Origin: Thermoplasmatota archaeon
Lineage (GTDB): Archaea > Thermoplasmatota > Thermoplasmata > UBA10834
NCBI GenBank assembly: GCA_018818785.1
Contig: JAHIRF010000006.1
Span: 62,001 to 126,000, forward strand
Direction of reading: 5' to 3'
DNA: 64,000 bases
The notes below the pieces were generated by a model, which had not been told where the DNA came from, did not search any database, and saw only the letters and a list, made by a program, of their open reading frames with translations. Made by a program: the position numbers and the translations under genes. Below, one piece after another: positions 52,409-60,787 of the stretch; the first letter of the stretch is position 1, and every line of letters begins with the position of its first letter.

Positions 52409-53692
52409 ATGGAAGGCTCTGGTCAGAAGAAAGAAACGCAGAAGATTCTGCTCGCATACTCGGGCGGCCTGGATACGTCAGTGGCAATACACTGGCTGAA
52501 GGAGAAGTACGGCTGCGAGATCATAGCCGTGACCGTCGATGTCGGTCAATCTGATGATCTCAAGGATGCGATGAGGAGGGCCAGAGAGATAGGTGCGTCG
52601 CGGGCGTGGGTAATCGACGCGAAGAAGGAATTTGCAGATGACTACGTGCTGCCTGCTCTGAAAGCCAACTCACTCTATGAAGGGAACTATCCCCTCGGGA
52701 CCGCGATCGCAAGACCTCTGATGGTCGCCAAGCTCGTCGAGATGGCTAGGCGGCTCGGCGCGGACACCATCGCACACGGTTGCACAGGAAAGGGGAACGA
52801 CCAGGTGAGATTCGAGGTCTCGATAATGGGACTCGCGCCTGAGATGAAGATACTCGCTCCGACTCGGGACTGGAAGATGTCCAGGGAAGAGGAGATCGAT
52901 TACGCCAAGCAGAACAACATACCAATACCTGTCACGTTGGACGCTCCGTACAGCATAGACGAGAGCGTCTGGAGCAGAGCGATCGAATGCGGTATCCTGG
53001 AGGATCCCTGGATCGAGCCACCGGAATCCATCTTCGGATGGACTGATGGCATCGAGAAGACCCCGGATCAACCTGCATATATCGAGATCGGCTTCATCGA
53101 GGGAAAGCCCGTGACGATGAACGGCACGCAGATGGAGCTGCTGGACATGATAGTCGCCCTCAACGAACTGGCGGGCAACCACGGTATCGGCAGGATAGAC
53201 CACATCGAGAACCGGCTCGTCGGCATCAAGTCGCGAGAGGTCTACGAAGCGCCTGCGGCCACGGTACTCATCAAGGCTCATCAGGACTTGGAGAGCCTCG
53301 TAATGACGAAGGACCTGCATCATTACAAGAAGGTCGTCGAACAGCACTATTCGGATCTTGTCTATAACGGCCTTTGGTTCTCGCCCCTGAAGGAATCATT
53401 GGATGCATTCATCGAGAAGACCCAGTGCAATGTCACAGGCACTGTCAGGATCAAATTATTCAAGGGAAGCGCGACGGTGGTCGGGAGAGAATCCCCGAAC
53501 TCGCTGTACAACACGGCGTTGTCCACGTACGATAAGGGAGATGAGTTCGATCATTCCGCCGCCAAGGGCTTCATCTATGTTTGGGGCCTGCCGCTGAAAG
53601 TGGGGGCACTTGCCAAGGCAGCCAAGTTGAACGGGAACGGTGTGATGAGTGAATGCGCGGTCAACCAGGAATGCATCCCCGTGTGTAAGTGA
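52409..53692 (+). CDS. argG: argininosuccinate synthase
   Basis: A 427-residue ATP-dependent enzyme joining citrulline and aspartate in arginine synthesis. The PP-loop is LLAYSGGLDTSVA near the N-terminus; HGCTGKGNDQVRFE, PVTLDAPYSIDESVWSRAIE and ARGMEVP-like segments match the family. The frame is open back to 52256, but the first conserved residues begin right after the ATG at 52409, where the promoter also points. argH follows with a 44-base overlap. Confidence 0.94.
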   Translation: MEGSGQKKETQKILLAYSGGLDTSVAIHWLKEKYGCEIIAVTVDVGQSDDLKDAMRRAREIGASRAWVIDAKKEFADDYVLPALKANSLYEGNYPLGTAIARPLMVAKLVEMARRLGADTIAHGCTGKGNDQVRFEVSIMGLAPEMKILAPTRDWKMSREEEIDYAKQNNIPIPVTLDAPYSIDESVWSRAIECGILEDPWIEPPESIFGWTDGIEKTPDQPAYIEIGFIEGKPVTMNGTQMELLDMIVALNELAGNHGIGRIDHIENRLVGIKSREVYEAPAATVLIKAHQDLESLVMTKDLHHYKKVVEQHYSDLVYNGLWFSPLKESLDAFIEKTQCNVTGTVRIKLFKGSATVVGRESPNSLYNTALSTYDKGDEFDHSAAKGFIYVWGLPLKVGALAKAAKLNGNGVMSECAVNQECIPVCK

Positions 53693-55088
53693 TGAATTCC
53701 TAGAATTCACAGCCTCTGTCAGGTACGACAGAAGGCTCTGGAGACATGACATAGCGGGTAGCATCGCCCATGTCCAGGGCCTCGAAGAGGCTGGGGTCCT
53801 GACGAAGAAGGAGAAGGACCGCATCATCTCCGCACTGAAGAATCTAGCCAAGGATATCCGGAACGGGAAGGTCTCGTTCGACCCCAGACTCGAGGATATC
53901 CACATGAACATAGAGCATTTGCTGACTGAGCGAATAGGGGAGGCAGGTGCGAAGCTTCACACTGGCAGGAGCAGGAACGACCAGGTGGCCCTCGATACGA
54001 GGCTGATGGTCCGAGAGGCCCTGGTAGCGGTGCTCTCCGAAGTGCTCTCGTTGCAGAGAGCCCTGGTTCTCAAAGCAGTGGAGAACAAGGGCACGATCAT
54101 GCCTGGTTACACTCACATGCAGCATGCCCAACCCGTGCTGCTTGCTCATCACTTCATGGCACATTTCTGGCGACTCGGACGCGATTGTGATAGGATCATC
54201 GATTGTTATCAAAGGATGAACGTGTCCCCTCTGGGGTCTGGCGCTCTTGCAGGGACCTCGTTCGGGATCGATAGGACGATCGCATCACGATTGCTGATGA
54301 TGGACGGCACTACGGAAAACTCCCTCGACGCCGTATCGGACAGGGATTTCGTTGCGGAGAGCGCGTTCGCCCTCTCGATGTTGATGATCCACCTCTCATC
54401 CTTGTGCGAAGAGCTCGTGCTATGGTCATCGCAGGAGTTCGCTTTCGTACGACTGCCAAAAAGGTTGGCAAGCGGTTCGAGCATGATGCCACAGAAACTG
54501 AATCCGGACATACCGGAGCTGATCAGGGGCAAGACAGGCAGAACCGTTGGTCACCTCGTCGCGATCCTCACCGTACTCAAATCTCTTCCCCTCGCGTACA
54601 ACCGCGACCTCCAGGAAGATAAGGAGAACCTCTTCGATGTTTTCGACACCGTTGGGGCCTCGCTCCATGCCCTCACAGCCTTCCTGGGAGAGATGGAAAT
54701 AGATCCGGTGAGGATGAGGGAATCGGCAGAGGCTGGGTTGATGACCGCGACCGACCTCGCCGATTTCCTCACAACAAGGGGTATTCCTTTCAGGAAGGCG
54801 CATGGAATCGTGCGCGAGATAGCGATTGAGGCCGATGGAGATATGGATGAGTTCTTGAAATTGGCCGAGGAGAGGCTCCCAAAGGCAGTGAAAGGGTTGA
54901 AGTCGAAGGAACTGGCATTCCTCAGACCGGAACGCTCTATCTCAAGACGCGAATGCAGCGGCGGAACCGGCAGCAGGGCGGTCGGGAATCAATTGAAGAT
55001 GGCAGAGAAGCGGCTGAACTCAACGAAGAAGATAATACAGAGGCTCACCACGCAGGTAGAGGCCGTCAACGCTCTCCTCGACAATTGA
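53649..55088 (+). CDS. argH: argininosuccinate lyase
   Basis: A 479-residue enzyme of the fumarase/aspartase superfamily that splits argininosuccinate into arginine and fumarate. Key segments are TGRSRNDQVALD, GYTHMQHAQPVL and the signature SSMMPQKLNPD. The first conserved block normally preceded by WGGRF starts at residue 14 (SDEFLEFTAS), so the family N-terminal motif is missing. GTG at 53649, inside argG, is the only good start. The stop abuts that of the convergent ACT gene with no space. Confidence 0.92.
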   Translation: MNARSTRNASPCVSDEFLEFTASVRYDRRLWRHDIAGSIAHVQGLEEAGVLTKKEKDRIISALKNLAKDIRNGKVSFDPRLEDIHMNIEHLLTERIGEAGAKLHTGRSRNDQVALDTRLMVREALVAVLSEVLSLQRALVLKAVENKGTIMPGYTHMQHAQPVLLAHHFMAHFWRLGRDCDRIIDCYQRMNVSPLGSGALAGTSFGIDRTIASRLLMMDGTTENSLDAVSDRDFVAESAFALSMLMIHLSSLCEELVLWSSQEFAFVRLPKRLASGSSMMPQKLNPDIPELIRGKTGRTVGHLVAILTVLKSLPLAYNRDLQEDKENLFDVFDTVGASLHALTAFLGEMEIDPVRMRESAEAGLMTATDLADFLTTRGIPFRKAHGIVREIAIEADGDMDEFLKLAEERLPKAVKGLKSKELAFLRPERSISRRECSGGTGSRAVGNQLKMAEKRLNSTKKIIQRLTTQVEAVNALLDN

Positions 55089-55781
55089 TCATCTGTGCGA
55101 ATTGTTCTCCGGCACGATTCTGTCCTCGATGCAAGCGGACAGCACATCGAACGCCAGCATCATGTCCTCTCTGCTGACTATGAAGATCGTATCCGTATAG
55201 CAGCTGACAGCCTCGAACAGATTGATCCCCTGCTCAGACAGCATCGAGACCAGGTATGAGAAGGCGCCCCTCGTCTCCTCGATCCTCGCTGGGCTCTTGA
55301 CGGTGATCTCGGCGATGTTCTGCTTGATCGTGATGATATGGTCTTCCCCAATCGCTTTCACGATGCTCGGCAGGAATTTATCCTCCGATATCACCGTTAT
55401 CGCATTGGTGCCCTGGAGGACCTGCATGGTGCTCTTGTCCGACAGGATCTTGCGCACGATCTCCTCGAGATTCTTCAGAACGATCCACTCGTTCTTCGCC
55501 ACGACTATGCATATGCGGGTCTTGAGTTCCAGCCGGCTCTCCTCGAACACTCGCATGATATCGCCCTCGCAATCGCTCCTGGCCAGTTTGGCCGCGTAGC
55601 GCCTGCTGGCCGCGAGGACCGCCTCCTCGTGGGTCACACCCATCTCCTTCATTATGAGTCTCGACAGGGATGAGAAGTTGATCAGGTCCTTGCTGATGCA
55701 GTCCCTGATGCTCGGGTGTCTGTCGATATACTTGCGGGTGACCTCCGCTACACTCACCTTGTCTTTGCCGGACTTGTCCAT
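55089..55781 (-). CDS. ACT-domain protein
   Basis: A 230-residue cytoplasmic protein. The first 80 residues are helical and charged; the C-terminal 100 contain ACT-like repeats (KNEWIVLKNLEEIVRKIL, then ARIEETRGAFSYLVSMLSEQGINLFEAVSCYTDTIF). ACT domains bind small effectors, usually amino acids; similar stand-alone proteins resemble the regulatory end of aspartokinases. Being convergent with argH, an arginine sensor role is possible but unsupported by sequence. An ATG start with AAGCTTAAGG upstream. Confidence 0.75.
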   Translation of the reverse strand: MDKSGKDKVSVAEVTRKYIDRHPSIRDCISKDLINFSSLSRLIMKEMGVTHEEAVLAASRRYAAKLARSDCEGDIMRVFEESRLELKTRICIVVAKNEWIVLKNLEEIVRKILSDKSTMQVLQGTNAITVISEDKFLPSIVKAIGEDHIITIKQNIAEITVKSPARIEETRGAFSYLVSMLSEQGINLFEAVSCYTDTIFIVSREDMMLAFDVLSACIEDRIVPENNSHR

Positions 55782-56218
55782 CTGATGGGCAATCCACAGA
55801 GGTCCCCTTAAGCTTTATCTTCGGCCGGTTCCGCATAGTTATCGGATGATGATGTTGATGGTGCCTCTCTCGATGCCACAAATGTCTCGTCGATAGCATG
55901 TGTGATGTGCATGTAGCCGCGTGAGGGGATATGCCCATAGCCAGATGCGTCCTTCGGTGCTCAACCGAGCAATCGTGTTCCAGTCAGCATAAGCCTGCTG
56001 CAGACAGCCCTCCCGGAAGGGATGGCAGGGGGCTTACGGTTCAGCCCCAGCGTGTTCCAGCATGGCGTGGTGATGACTCTCTACGACCCAGAGAGGGGCG
56101 CAAGGCCGGAGCCAAATGGGACGAATCGATTGGTCGGGGGGCCAAAATGTTCACCACCTGATCAATTGACAGAGCCTCTTCGGTCAGGCCTGCGGACGGA
56201 TCCGCCTGGTCCCGACAA
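55782..56218. other. 437-base region without a supported gene, several short hairpins
   Basis: Short inverted repeats occur, such as TCGGTGCTCAACCGA near 55961-55975, CTCTCT/AGAGAG near 56079-56097 and CCCGGAAGGG near 56010-56019, and CGTGTTCCAG appears twice (near 55975 and 56050). The stretch is GC-richer than its surroundings. A structured RNA is conceivable, but the consensus elements of RNase P RNA and SRP RNA were not found. Confidence 0.25.
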
Positions 56219-56228
56219 GCATTAAATA
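56219..56228 (+). promoter_or_regulatory. TATA box for tRNA-Glu
   Basis: GCATTAAATA lies about 43 nt before the mature tRNA, predicting a short 5' leader of about 16 nt. Confidence 0.5.
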
Positions 56229-56266
56229 TGGACAGGCCATAGGCCCGACCGCGAGCCAACACAACT

Positions 56267-56344
56267 GCTCCCGTGGTGTAGTCCGGCCAATCATCCCAGC
56301 CTTTCGAGCTGGTCACCCGGGTTCAAATCCCGGCGGGAGCACCA
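56267..56344 (+). tRNA. trnE: tRNA-Glu (anticodon UUC)
   Basis: A cloverleaf can be drawn: acceptor GCTCCCG/CGGGAGC, anticodon stem CCAGC/GCTGG with loop CTTTCGA (anticodon TTC), T-arm CCGGG-TTCAAAT-CCCGG, and an encoded ACCA end. No intron is present. It reads GAA and GAG codons. Confidence 0.95.
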
Positions 56345-56388
56345 TGGTCCATCAACCTCGGCAGGGTTTTTTCAAGAATAGGAGATCT

Positions 56389-56402
56389 GAAGGGGTTTGA
56401 GG
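56389..56402 (-). terminator. CAAACCCCTT 3' motif after the peroxiredoxin gene
   Basis: On the minus strand CCTCAAACCCCTTC lies about 11 nt after the stop at 56413. Member of the recurrent downstream motif set. Confidence 0.35.
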
Positions 56403-56412
56403 TAACAGAGCG

Positions 56413-57072
56413 TCACAGCTTCTTAGTGCAGAACCACCAATCATAGCAGTCGAACTCCGACAGACGCTCCTTCGCAGTCTTCTCGTCCGTAGCTGGCGGT
56501 ATTATCACCTTGTCGCCCAGGAAATCGTTCTTTGGCCAGTTGGCTGGCATCGCGACCTTGTTCTCATCGGACGTCTTCAGAGCCTTCACAGCCCTGAGCA
56601 CCTCATCCATGTTTCTGCCGATCTCCTGTGGATAGTACATCATCAGCCGTATCTTCCCATCAGGGTCGACGAAGAACACCGCTCTGACGGTGTTGGTCCC
56701 CTTACCAGGATGTATCATACCCAAGGCCCTAGCTACATTGGCGGACCCGTCAGCGATCACAGGGAACTTTACCTCCACACCCAACTTCTCCTTGATCCAC
56801 TCGACCCATTTGATGTGCGAGAACACCTGGTCTATGGAAAGGCCGATCAATTCGCAATTCTCCTTCCTGAACTGCTCATGCATCTTCGCGAAGGCGACGA
56901 ACTCGGTGGTGCACACTGGCGTGAAATCACCAGGGTGGCTGAATAAGACGAACCATTTTCCCGCGAAAGCTCTGGGCAGGGTCATCTTTCCGTGCGTCGT
57001 CTGCACTTCCATCTCAGGGAACATCTCTCCGAGCAGAGGTATACCTCTGACGGATTCCTCTTGACAAGTCAT
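56413..57072 (-). CDS. thioredoxin peroxidase-type peroxiredoxin (Prx6-like, archaeal)
   Basis: A 219-residue peroxidase. The peroxidatic Cys54 is in [13 protein letters not shown]. The C-terminal CYDWWFC pair is the resolving-cysteine motif of archaeal decameric thioredoxin peroxidases. It reduces hydroperoxides, protecting an anaerobe from oxygen exposure. The frame is open to an ATG at 57096, but GAGG stands 8 bases before the ATG at 57072, which fits the family better. Monocistronic, preceded by tRNA-Glu on the other strand. Confidence 0.93.
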   Translation of the reverse strand: MTCQEESVRGIPLLGEMFPEMEVQTTHGKMTLPRAFAGKWFVLFSHPGDFTPVCTTEFVAFAKMHEQFRKENCELIGLSIDQVFSHIKWVEWIKEKLGVEVKFPVIADGSANVARALGMIHPGKGTNTVRAVFFVDPDGKIRLMMYYPQEIGRNMDEVLRAVKALKTSDENKVAMPANWPKNDFLGDKVIIPPATDEKTAKERLSEFDCYDWWFCTKKL

Positions 57073-57259
57073 GACATCATCCTCGGACCCATCCATTCAC
57101 AGTTGCAGTATTATCGTTTTCCCCAAATTCGGCGTATCACACCGAAGCGACCAACGAATGACGAAGAGGTCCGGGAATATGCTGTGCTAGCAGTGATCTA
57201 CCGGTTGAAAACCCAAATTCATATTGAAAACAGTCTCACCCAACCCATTCCGAGGCCGC

Positions 57260-57988
57260 TCAGATGACTTGGCTCATCTCACGTTCGATGAGGGAGAAGT
57301 CCTTCGGGTCCATGGTCGCCGGGTCCACGGGCACGAACAGGAAGCCTTTGTCCAGCACGATCTGCTCATTGATCAGCTGCACGAACTTGAGCACGCTCTT
57401 GAAATCATTCTGGGTGTTGAGATACTCCAGCCCCTCGATTATGACGGCGCCGTTCTCACCTTTGGAGAGGAATTCCCGTATAGACGACGCCAGATGCGCC
57501 AGGTTGTTGGGAGAGACGAATTCGACGCCTTTCTGGTCGGTCGCCTTCTGAGGAGTCTCCGTCTTTGTGAGCCATATCACGCTCGCATCGAAACCGTACT
57601 TCTTCTTGAGCATGTCAGGATGGGCCCTGGATATGCAGAGGCCTCTGGCACCGGAGGATACGAGGGAAGAGAACAGTGCGAAGCTCTTCGCGGGTCTTTC
57701 CTCTTTCACCACATAACTCCAACCAGGCATCAGTTCCACACGGTCTTTCCCAGCAGCCTCGGACGGCATCTCGGGCAAGTCCAACTTCCTGCCAAGAACG
57801 CGCTCCAGTTCATCCTTCTTCAGCTTCACTCTCTGGAACATCATCGACTTCTTCGTCTTTGCCATGATCTGGAGTTCTCTGGAAGTATAACCTTTGGTAG
57901 AGAGCTTGATAATCTCCTCCCAAGCATCCTGAAGGCCTTCCTCGAACCCTTTGAGGAGCCCTCGAGCATAGTCCTCGTCCTGAGACAT
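57260..57988 (-). CDS. DUF835-domain protein
   Basis: A 242-residue cytoplasmic protein. The first 75 residues are helical with a Lys-rich middle, followed by a DUF835 domain (about 85-225) with SYVVKEERPAKSFALF, GARGLCISRAHPDMLKKKYG, VIWLTKTE and NGAVIIEGLEYLNTQNDF. DUF835 proteins have a P-loop-like fold related to RecA-type or sensor (MEDS) proteins, common in Euryarchaeota; function unknown. Probably near-leaderless. Divergent from the cysteine-motif gene. Confidence 0.82.
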   Translation of the reverse strand: MSQDEDYARGLLKGFEEGLQDAWEEIIKLSTKGYTSRELQIMAKTKKSMMFQRVKLKKDELERVLGRKLDLPEMPSEAAGKDRVELMPGWSYVVKEERPAKSFALFSSLVSSGARGLCISRAHPDMLKKKYGFDASVIWLTKTETPQKATDQKGVEFVSPNNLAHLASSIREFLSKGENGAVIIEGLEYLNTQNDFKSVLKFVQLINEQIVLDKGFLFVPVDPATMDPKDFSLIEREMSQVI

Positions 57989-58118
57989 CTAGATCATCCA
58001 CATCCCGATGACGTCCTTATGGGGTGGGCGAACTAATAATCTTTTCTTGATGACTGGCTAGTGGGAAGGATTCAAGGGCAAAAACCTTGTACCTGAGGCA
58101 GTTATCAGGTCCACTCAA

Positions 58119-59678
58119 ATGAAGCGAAACAAGAACATGCGCTTGAGGGTGAACGCCCGAATAGCTTCCAAGGTCAGGGAGAAGGATCTGATAGATAAGG
58201 CCAGGGCGATCATGGATGACCCCCAGATCGTTCTGCCTGAATGCGCGCGTCCATGTGGTTCCTGCCAGTTCAAGAAGACCAAGGTTCATCTCGAACGGGT
58301 TGCGAAGTTCAAAGATGACCCGGTCAAGCTCGCCAAGTTGGCCAAGAAAGGCGATAGACTCGCGCGCGCTTGCGCGGCGACCATCGGTCTGGTCCATGAG
58401 GAGAAGGCCCCATACCTGGCATCCGCCAAGTATCCCACGGGGACAGTGATGTTCGCCCTGAGAGGTCGCACAAGCAAGGAGATGCTGATAGGGGTGCAGA
58501 ACTTCGATTCGCCGAAGTGGCGCGTCCTCTCTGTGATTGACCTCGTGAAGAGGAAGGGATTGCATTTCTATTCATACGACGATGAATTCATCTGCACAGG
58601 CAAGGATTCGAGCCCACCAGAGGAGTATATAGAGGACGCAGCACGCGCTGTCGGTGCTACTAGGCACGAAGCGGACTCGTATCTATGTCCACACATCTCG
58701 AGCGAGACCGACCGGATCGAGTTCGGGTTCATCAACTCGAAGTCAGAGGTCGTGGTTTGCGCTCAGTGCGGTGCGAAGAACAAGAACACACTCAGTGTGC
58801 TCGCCGAGGGTATGGCCGTGCCGAACATACTCCACGAATTCGAAATAAAGATAAGACGGCCTGTCAAGATATTATCTGGAAATGAAGATCTCGAGGATGT
58901 CTTGTTCGAAGACATCGATAATGACCTGCTCGACAAATACTCATCGGGAGAAATAGGTGACAAGGAGCTCATGGAGAGGCATATGGACGATGTCCGTGAT
59001 GCGCTTGAGAAGAGAAGCGAGCGGATGTACATCATCGGGTCCAAATGCTTCGGACATGATGTGGATTCATTCGTCGATGAGATGACCGAGGATGAAGTCG
59101 AGGGTGATTCGCTAAAGGGCCTGATTAAGGGTATCACGCATCCATTGATCGTCGCGCCCGGCACTACCGTCAACAGCCTTCTTTCAAGATATTGGTCAGA
59201 GCATGGTCTGAATGCACTCAAGGCAGTTGTGCCAGATAAGATCGCGAGCAAGCTATACAAGGACGACGATGAAACGGTGGCGTCCCCCATGAAACTCATC
59301 AGGCAGGCCATCAAGAAGGCTGAGCATGACGAGGTCAATTCCCAGATACCAGCGTATGAGAAGCTATCACAATATGCGGGATTCACAGATGACACCGTCA
59401 GGGCGTACAAGACAAAGGGCGGCGCTGGTGCGAACGCGGTCCTTGACGCGGACACTTCGAACGATTACCGCATGCGCTCGATCGCACACGCATTCTACCT
59501 CGCGATGGGCATCTCGACCAAATCCTGGAAGTTCACAAACGAGGAGCTCGAGTTCGGCAAGCATCTGTCCGGCTTCGCGGACAAACTCCTCAAAAGCGAT
59601 GGCATCCAGGAGCATCATGAGGCATTCACTAGATTCATGAAGGAAGCCGGAAGCACGGAAGAGCTCAAAAGGATTTGA
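58119..59678 (+). CDS. unrecognised protein with Cys-x3-Cys-x2-Cys motif
   Basis: A 519-residue cytoplasmic protein, highly charged. Near the N-terminus C42-A-R-P-C46-G-S-C49 with C85 (RACAATIG) could bind an Fe-S cluster or zinc; a central SYLCPH and VVCAQCGAKN (about 195-220) adds a zinc-ribbon-like pair. The middle (about 230-330) is acidic, and the C-terminal half is helical, with LLSRYWSEHGLNALKAVVPDKI. No family is recognised. It overlaps the convergent Taw2/Trm5 gene by 14 bases. ATG start without a clear Shine-Dalgarno site; AATAAT upstream may be the promoter. Confidence 0.65.
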   Translation: MKRNKNMRLRVNARIASKVREKDLIDKARAIMDDPQIVLPECARPCGSCQFKKTKVHLERVAKFKDDPVKLAKLAKKGDRLARACAATIGLVHEEKAPYLASAKYPTGTVMFALRGRTSKEMLIGVQNFDSPKWRVLSVIDLVKRKGLHFYSYDDEFICTGKDSSPPEEYIEDAARAVGATRHEADSYLCPHISSETDRIEFGFINSKSEVVVCAQCGAKNKNTLSVLAEGMAVPNILHEFEIKIRRPVKILSGNEDLEDVLFEDIDNDLLDKYSSGEIGDKELMERHMDDVRDALEKRSERMYIIGSKCFGHDVDSFVDEMTEDEVEGDSLKGLIKGITHPLIVAPGTTVNSLLSRYWSEHGLNALKAVVPDKIASKLYKDDDETVASPMKLIRQAIKKAEHDEVNSQIPAYEKLSQYAGFTDDTVRAYKTKGGAGANAVLDADTSNDYRMRSIAHAFYLAMGISTKSWKFTNEELEFGKHLSGFADKLLKSDGIQEHHEAFTRFMKEAGSTEELKRI

Positions 59679-60693
59679 CCACGCGAGCGTCGAGTACAAC
59701 ATGACTGACGCCTGGTGAGTATGATTTTATCTCCTTGAACCTGAGGACCTCGACCCTATGGTTCCTGGCGGCACTTCTAAGTCTCTGGACAGGCCTGCCA
59801 GGTAGAAGCTCGTTAGGACAGGTCTCATGATAATGGATCATGCCACCGTCCTTGACGAGCCGCATCGCTGTAGGAAGGAATTCGTGAGTGGTCTTCACAT
59901 AGCCCATGATAACGCGGTCTGCGAAGGCATCCCCAGGAAGCTCTCTGTTATCCCCAAGGATCGGCTCGACGACCCCTTCGACATCGTTCAGACGTACGTT
60001 CTCCAAGAGATAAGAATAGGATATCTCGTTCATTTCGCACGATATGACCTTCTTCGGCAGCTGATTGACTGCCAGAGGCAGCGAGAAATATCCTATTCCC
60101 GCGAACATGTCCACGATGGTCTCGCCATTGCACATGATCTCAGACATCCTCAGCCGTTCCTCGACGTTGCCTGATGAGAACATCAATCTGGCGGCATCGA
60201 ACTTGTAGAGTATACCGTTCTCCTTGTGTATGGTGACCGTATCTGACCCGTGGATCGTCTTCACGATAGGCATCCTGAACATGCCGGTCACCCCACCTGT
60301 ATCCCTGAGGACCGCCTTGACACCCAGTACGCGTGCGTATATGTCACCGACCGATGATTCGTGACCATCGAGGGCTTTCGGGAGTCGGATGACGACGACA
60401 TCGCCGAACTGCTCCCATTTGTCTGGCAACAGGCCCCTGAGAGTGTCCGGGACTTCGGCATCCTTGCGTATCGTCTCGATCGGGTCCACCCTGCTCTTTC
60501 CTGTCGGAAAATCTAATGAGGTCATCTGCGCACAATGGTCGGCAAGCAATCTCTCGTCCGGCTCCTGCAGAACAGGAATGATCACGAAACCGTCCTCCTC
60601 GATTATGAGGAAGCGCTTGTCCACGAGGTTGGAACGGGTCAGTTTCAGTCGAATGGCCTCTGCCGATCCCTTGGGTACTCTTACGCCCAACAC
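59665..60693 (-). CDS. Taw2/Trm5-superfamily tRNA-modifying enzyme, Taw2 more likely
   Basis: About 342 residues. Features: N-terminal LGVRVPKGSAEAIRLKL, LPDKWEQFGDVVVIRLPKA, KENGILYKFDAARLMFSSGN, SAM-binding DMFAGIGYFSLPL, then DRVIMGYVKTTHEFLP and MIHYHETCPN. Trm5 carries NLP where this has MGYV, and Trm5 usually reads YFSPRL where this has MFSSGN; both favour Taw2 (TYW2), the aminocarboxypropyl transferase of wyosine synthesis on tRNA-Phe position 37. No other wyosine gene is nearby. The GTG at 60693 matches the conserved N-terminus; the frame is open to 60996 across the divergent neighbour's start. Confidence 0.75.
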   Translation of the reverse strand: MLGVRVPKGSAEAIRLKLTRSNLVDKRFLIIEEDGFVIIPVLQEPDERLLADHCAQMTSLDFPTGKSRVDPIETIRKDAEVPDTLRGLLPDKWEQFGDVVVIRLPKALDGHESSVGDIYARVLGVKAVLRDTGGVTGMFRMPIVKTIHGSDTVTIHKENGILYKFDAARLMFSSGNVEERLRMSEIMCNGETIVDMFAGIGYFSLPLAVNQLPKKVISCEMNEISYSYLLENVRLNDVEGVVEPILGDNRELPGDAFADRVIMGYVKTTHEFLPTAMRLVKDGGMIHYHETCPNELLPGRPVQRLRSAARNHRVEVLRFKEIKSYSPGVSHVVLDARVVKSF

Positions 60694-60755
60694 ATCTGAG
60701 TCAATATTGGGACGGGTAATTACTCTTTCCCTGCTTTTCTGAGAAGACCGAAAAC

Positions 60756-60762
60756 GATATAG
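60756..60762 (+). promoter_or_regulatory. TATA-like box for the exported protein gene
   Basis: GATATAG is centred 29 nt before the ATG at 60788, giving a near-leaderless transcript. Confidence 0.4.
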
Positions 60763-60787
60763 TCGGATTCGGACTTCCCAGCTTGAA

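Noticed and set aside
55900-56216. RNase P RNA or SRP RNA candidate
   Set aside because: A CCCGGAAGGGA stretch and a GCAAGGCCGGAGCCAAAT stretch recall parts of these RNAs, but the required GAAAGTCC-type core of RNase P and the AGCAG side of the SRP hairpin are absent.
56041-56316. 91-codon minus-strand ORF over tRNA-Glu
   Set aside because: It covers the whole tRNA in antisense and has no family or ribosome-binding site.
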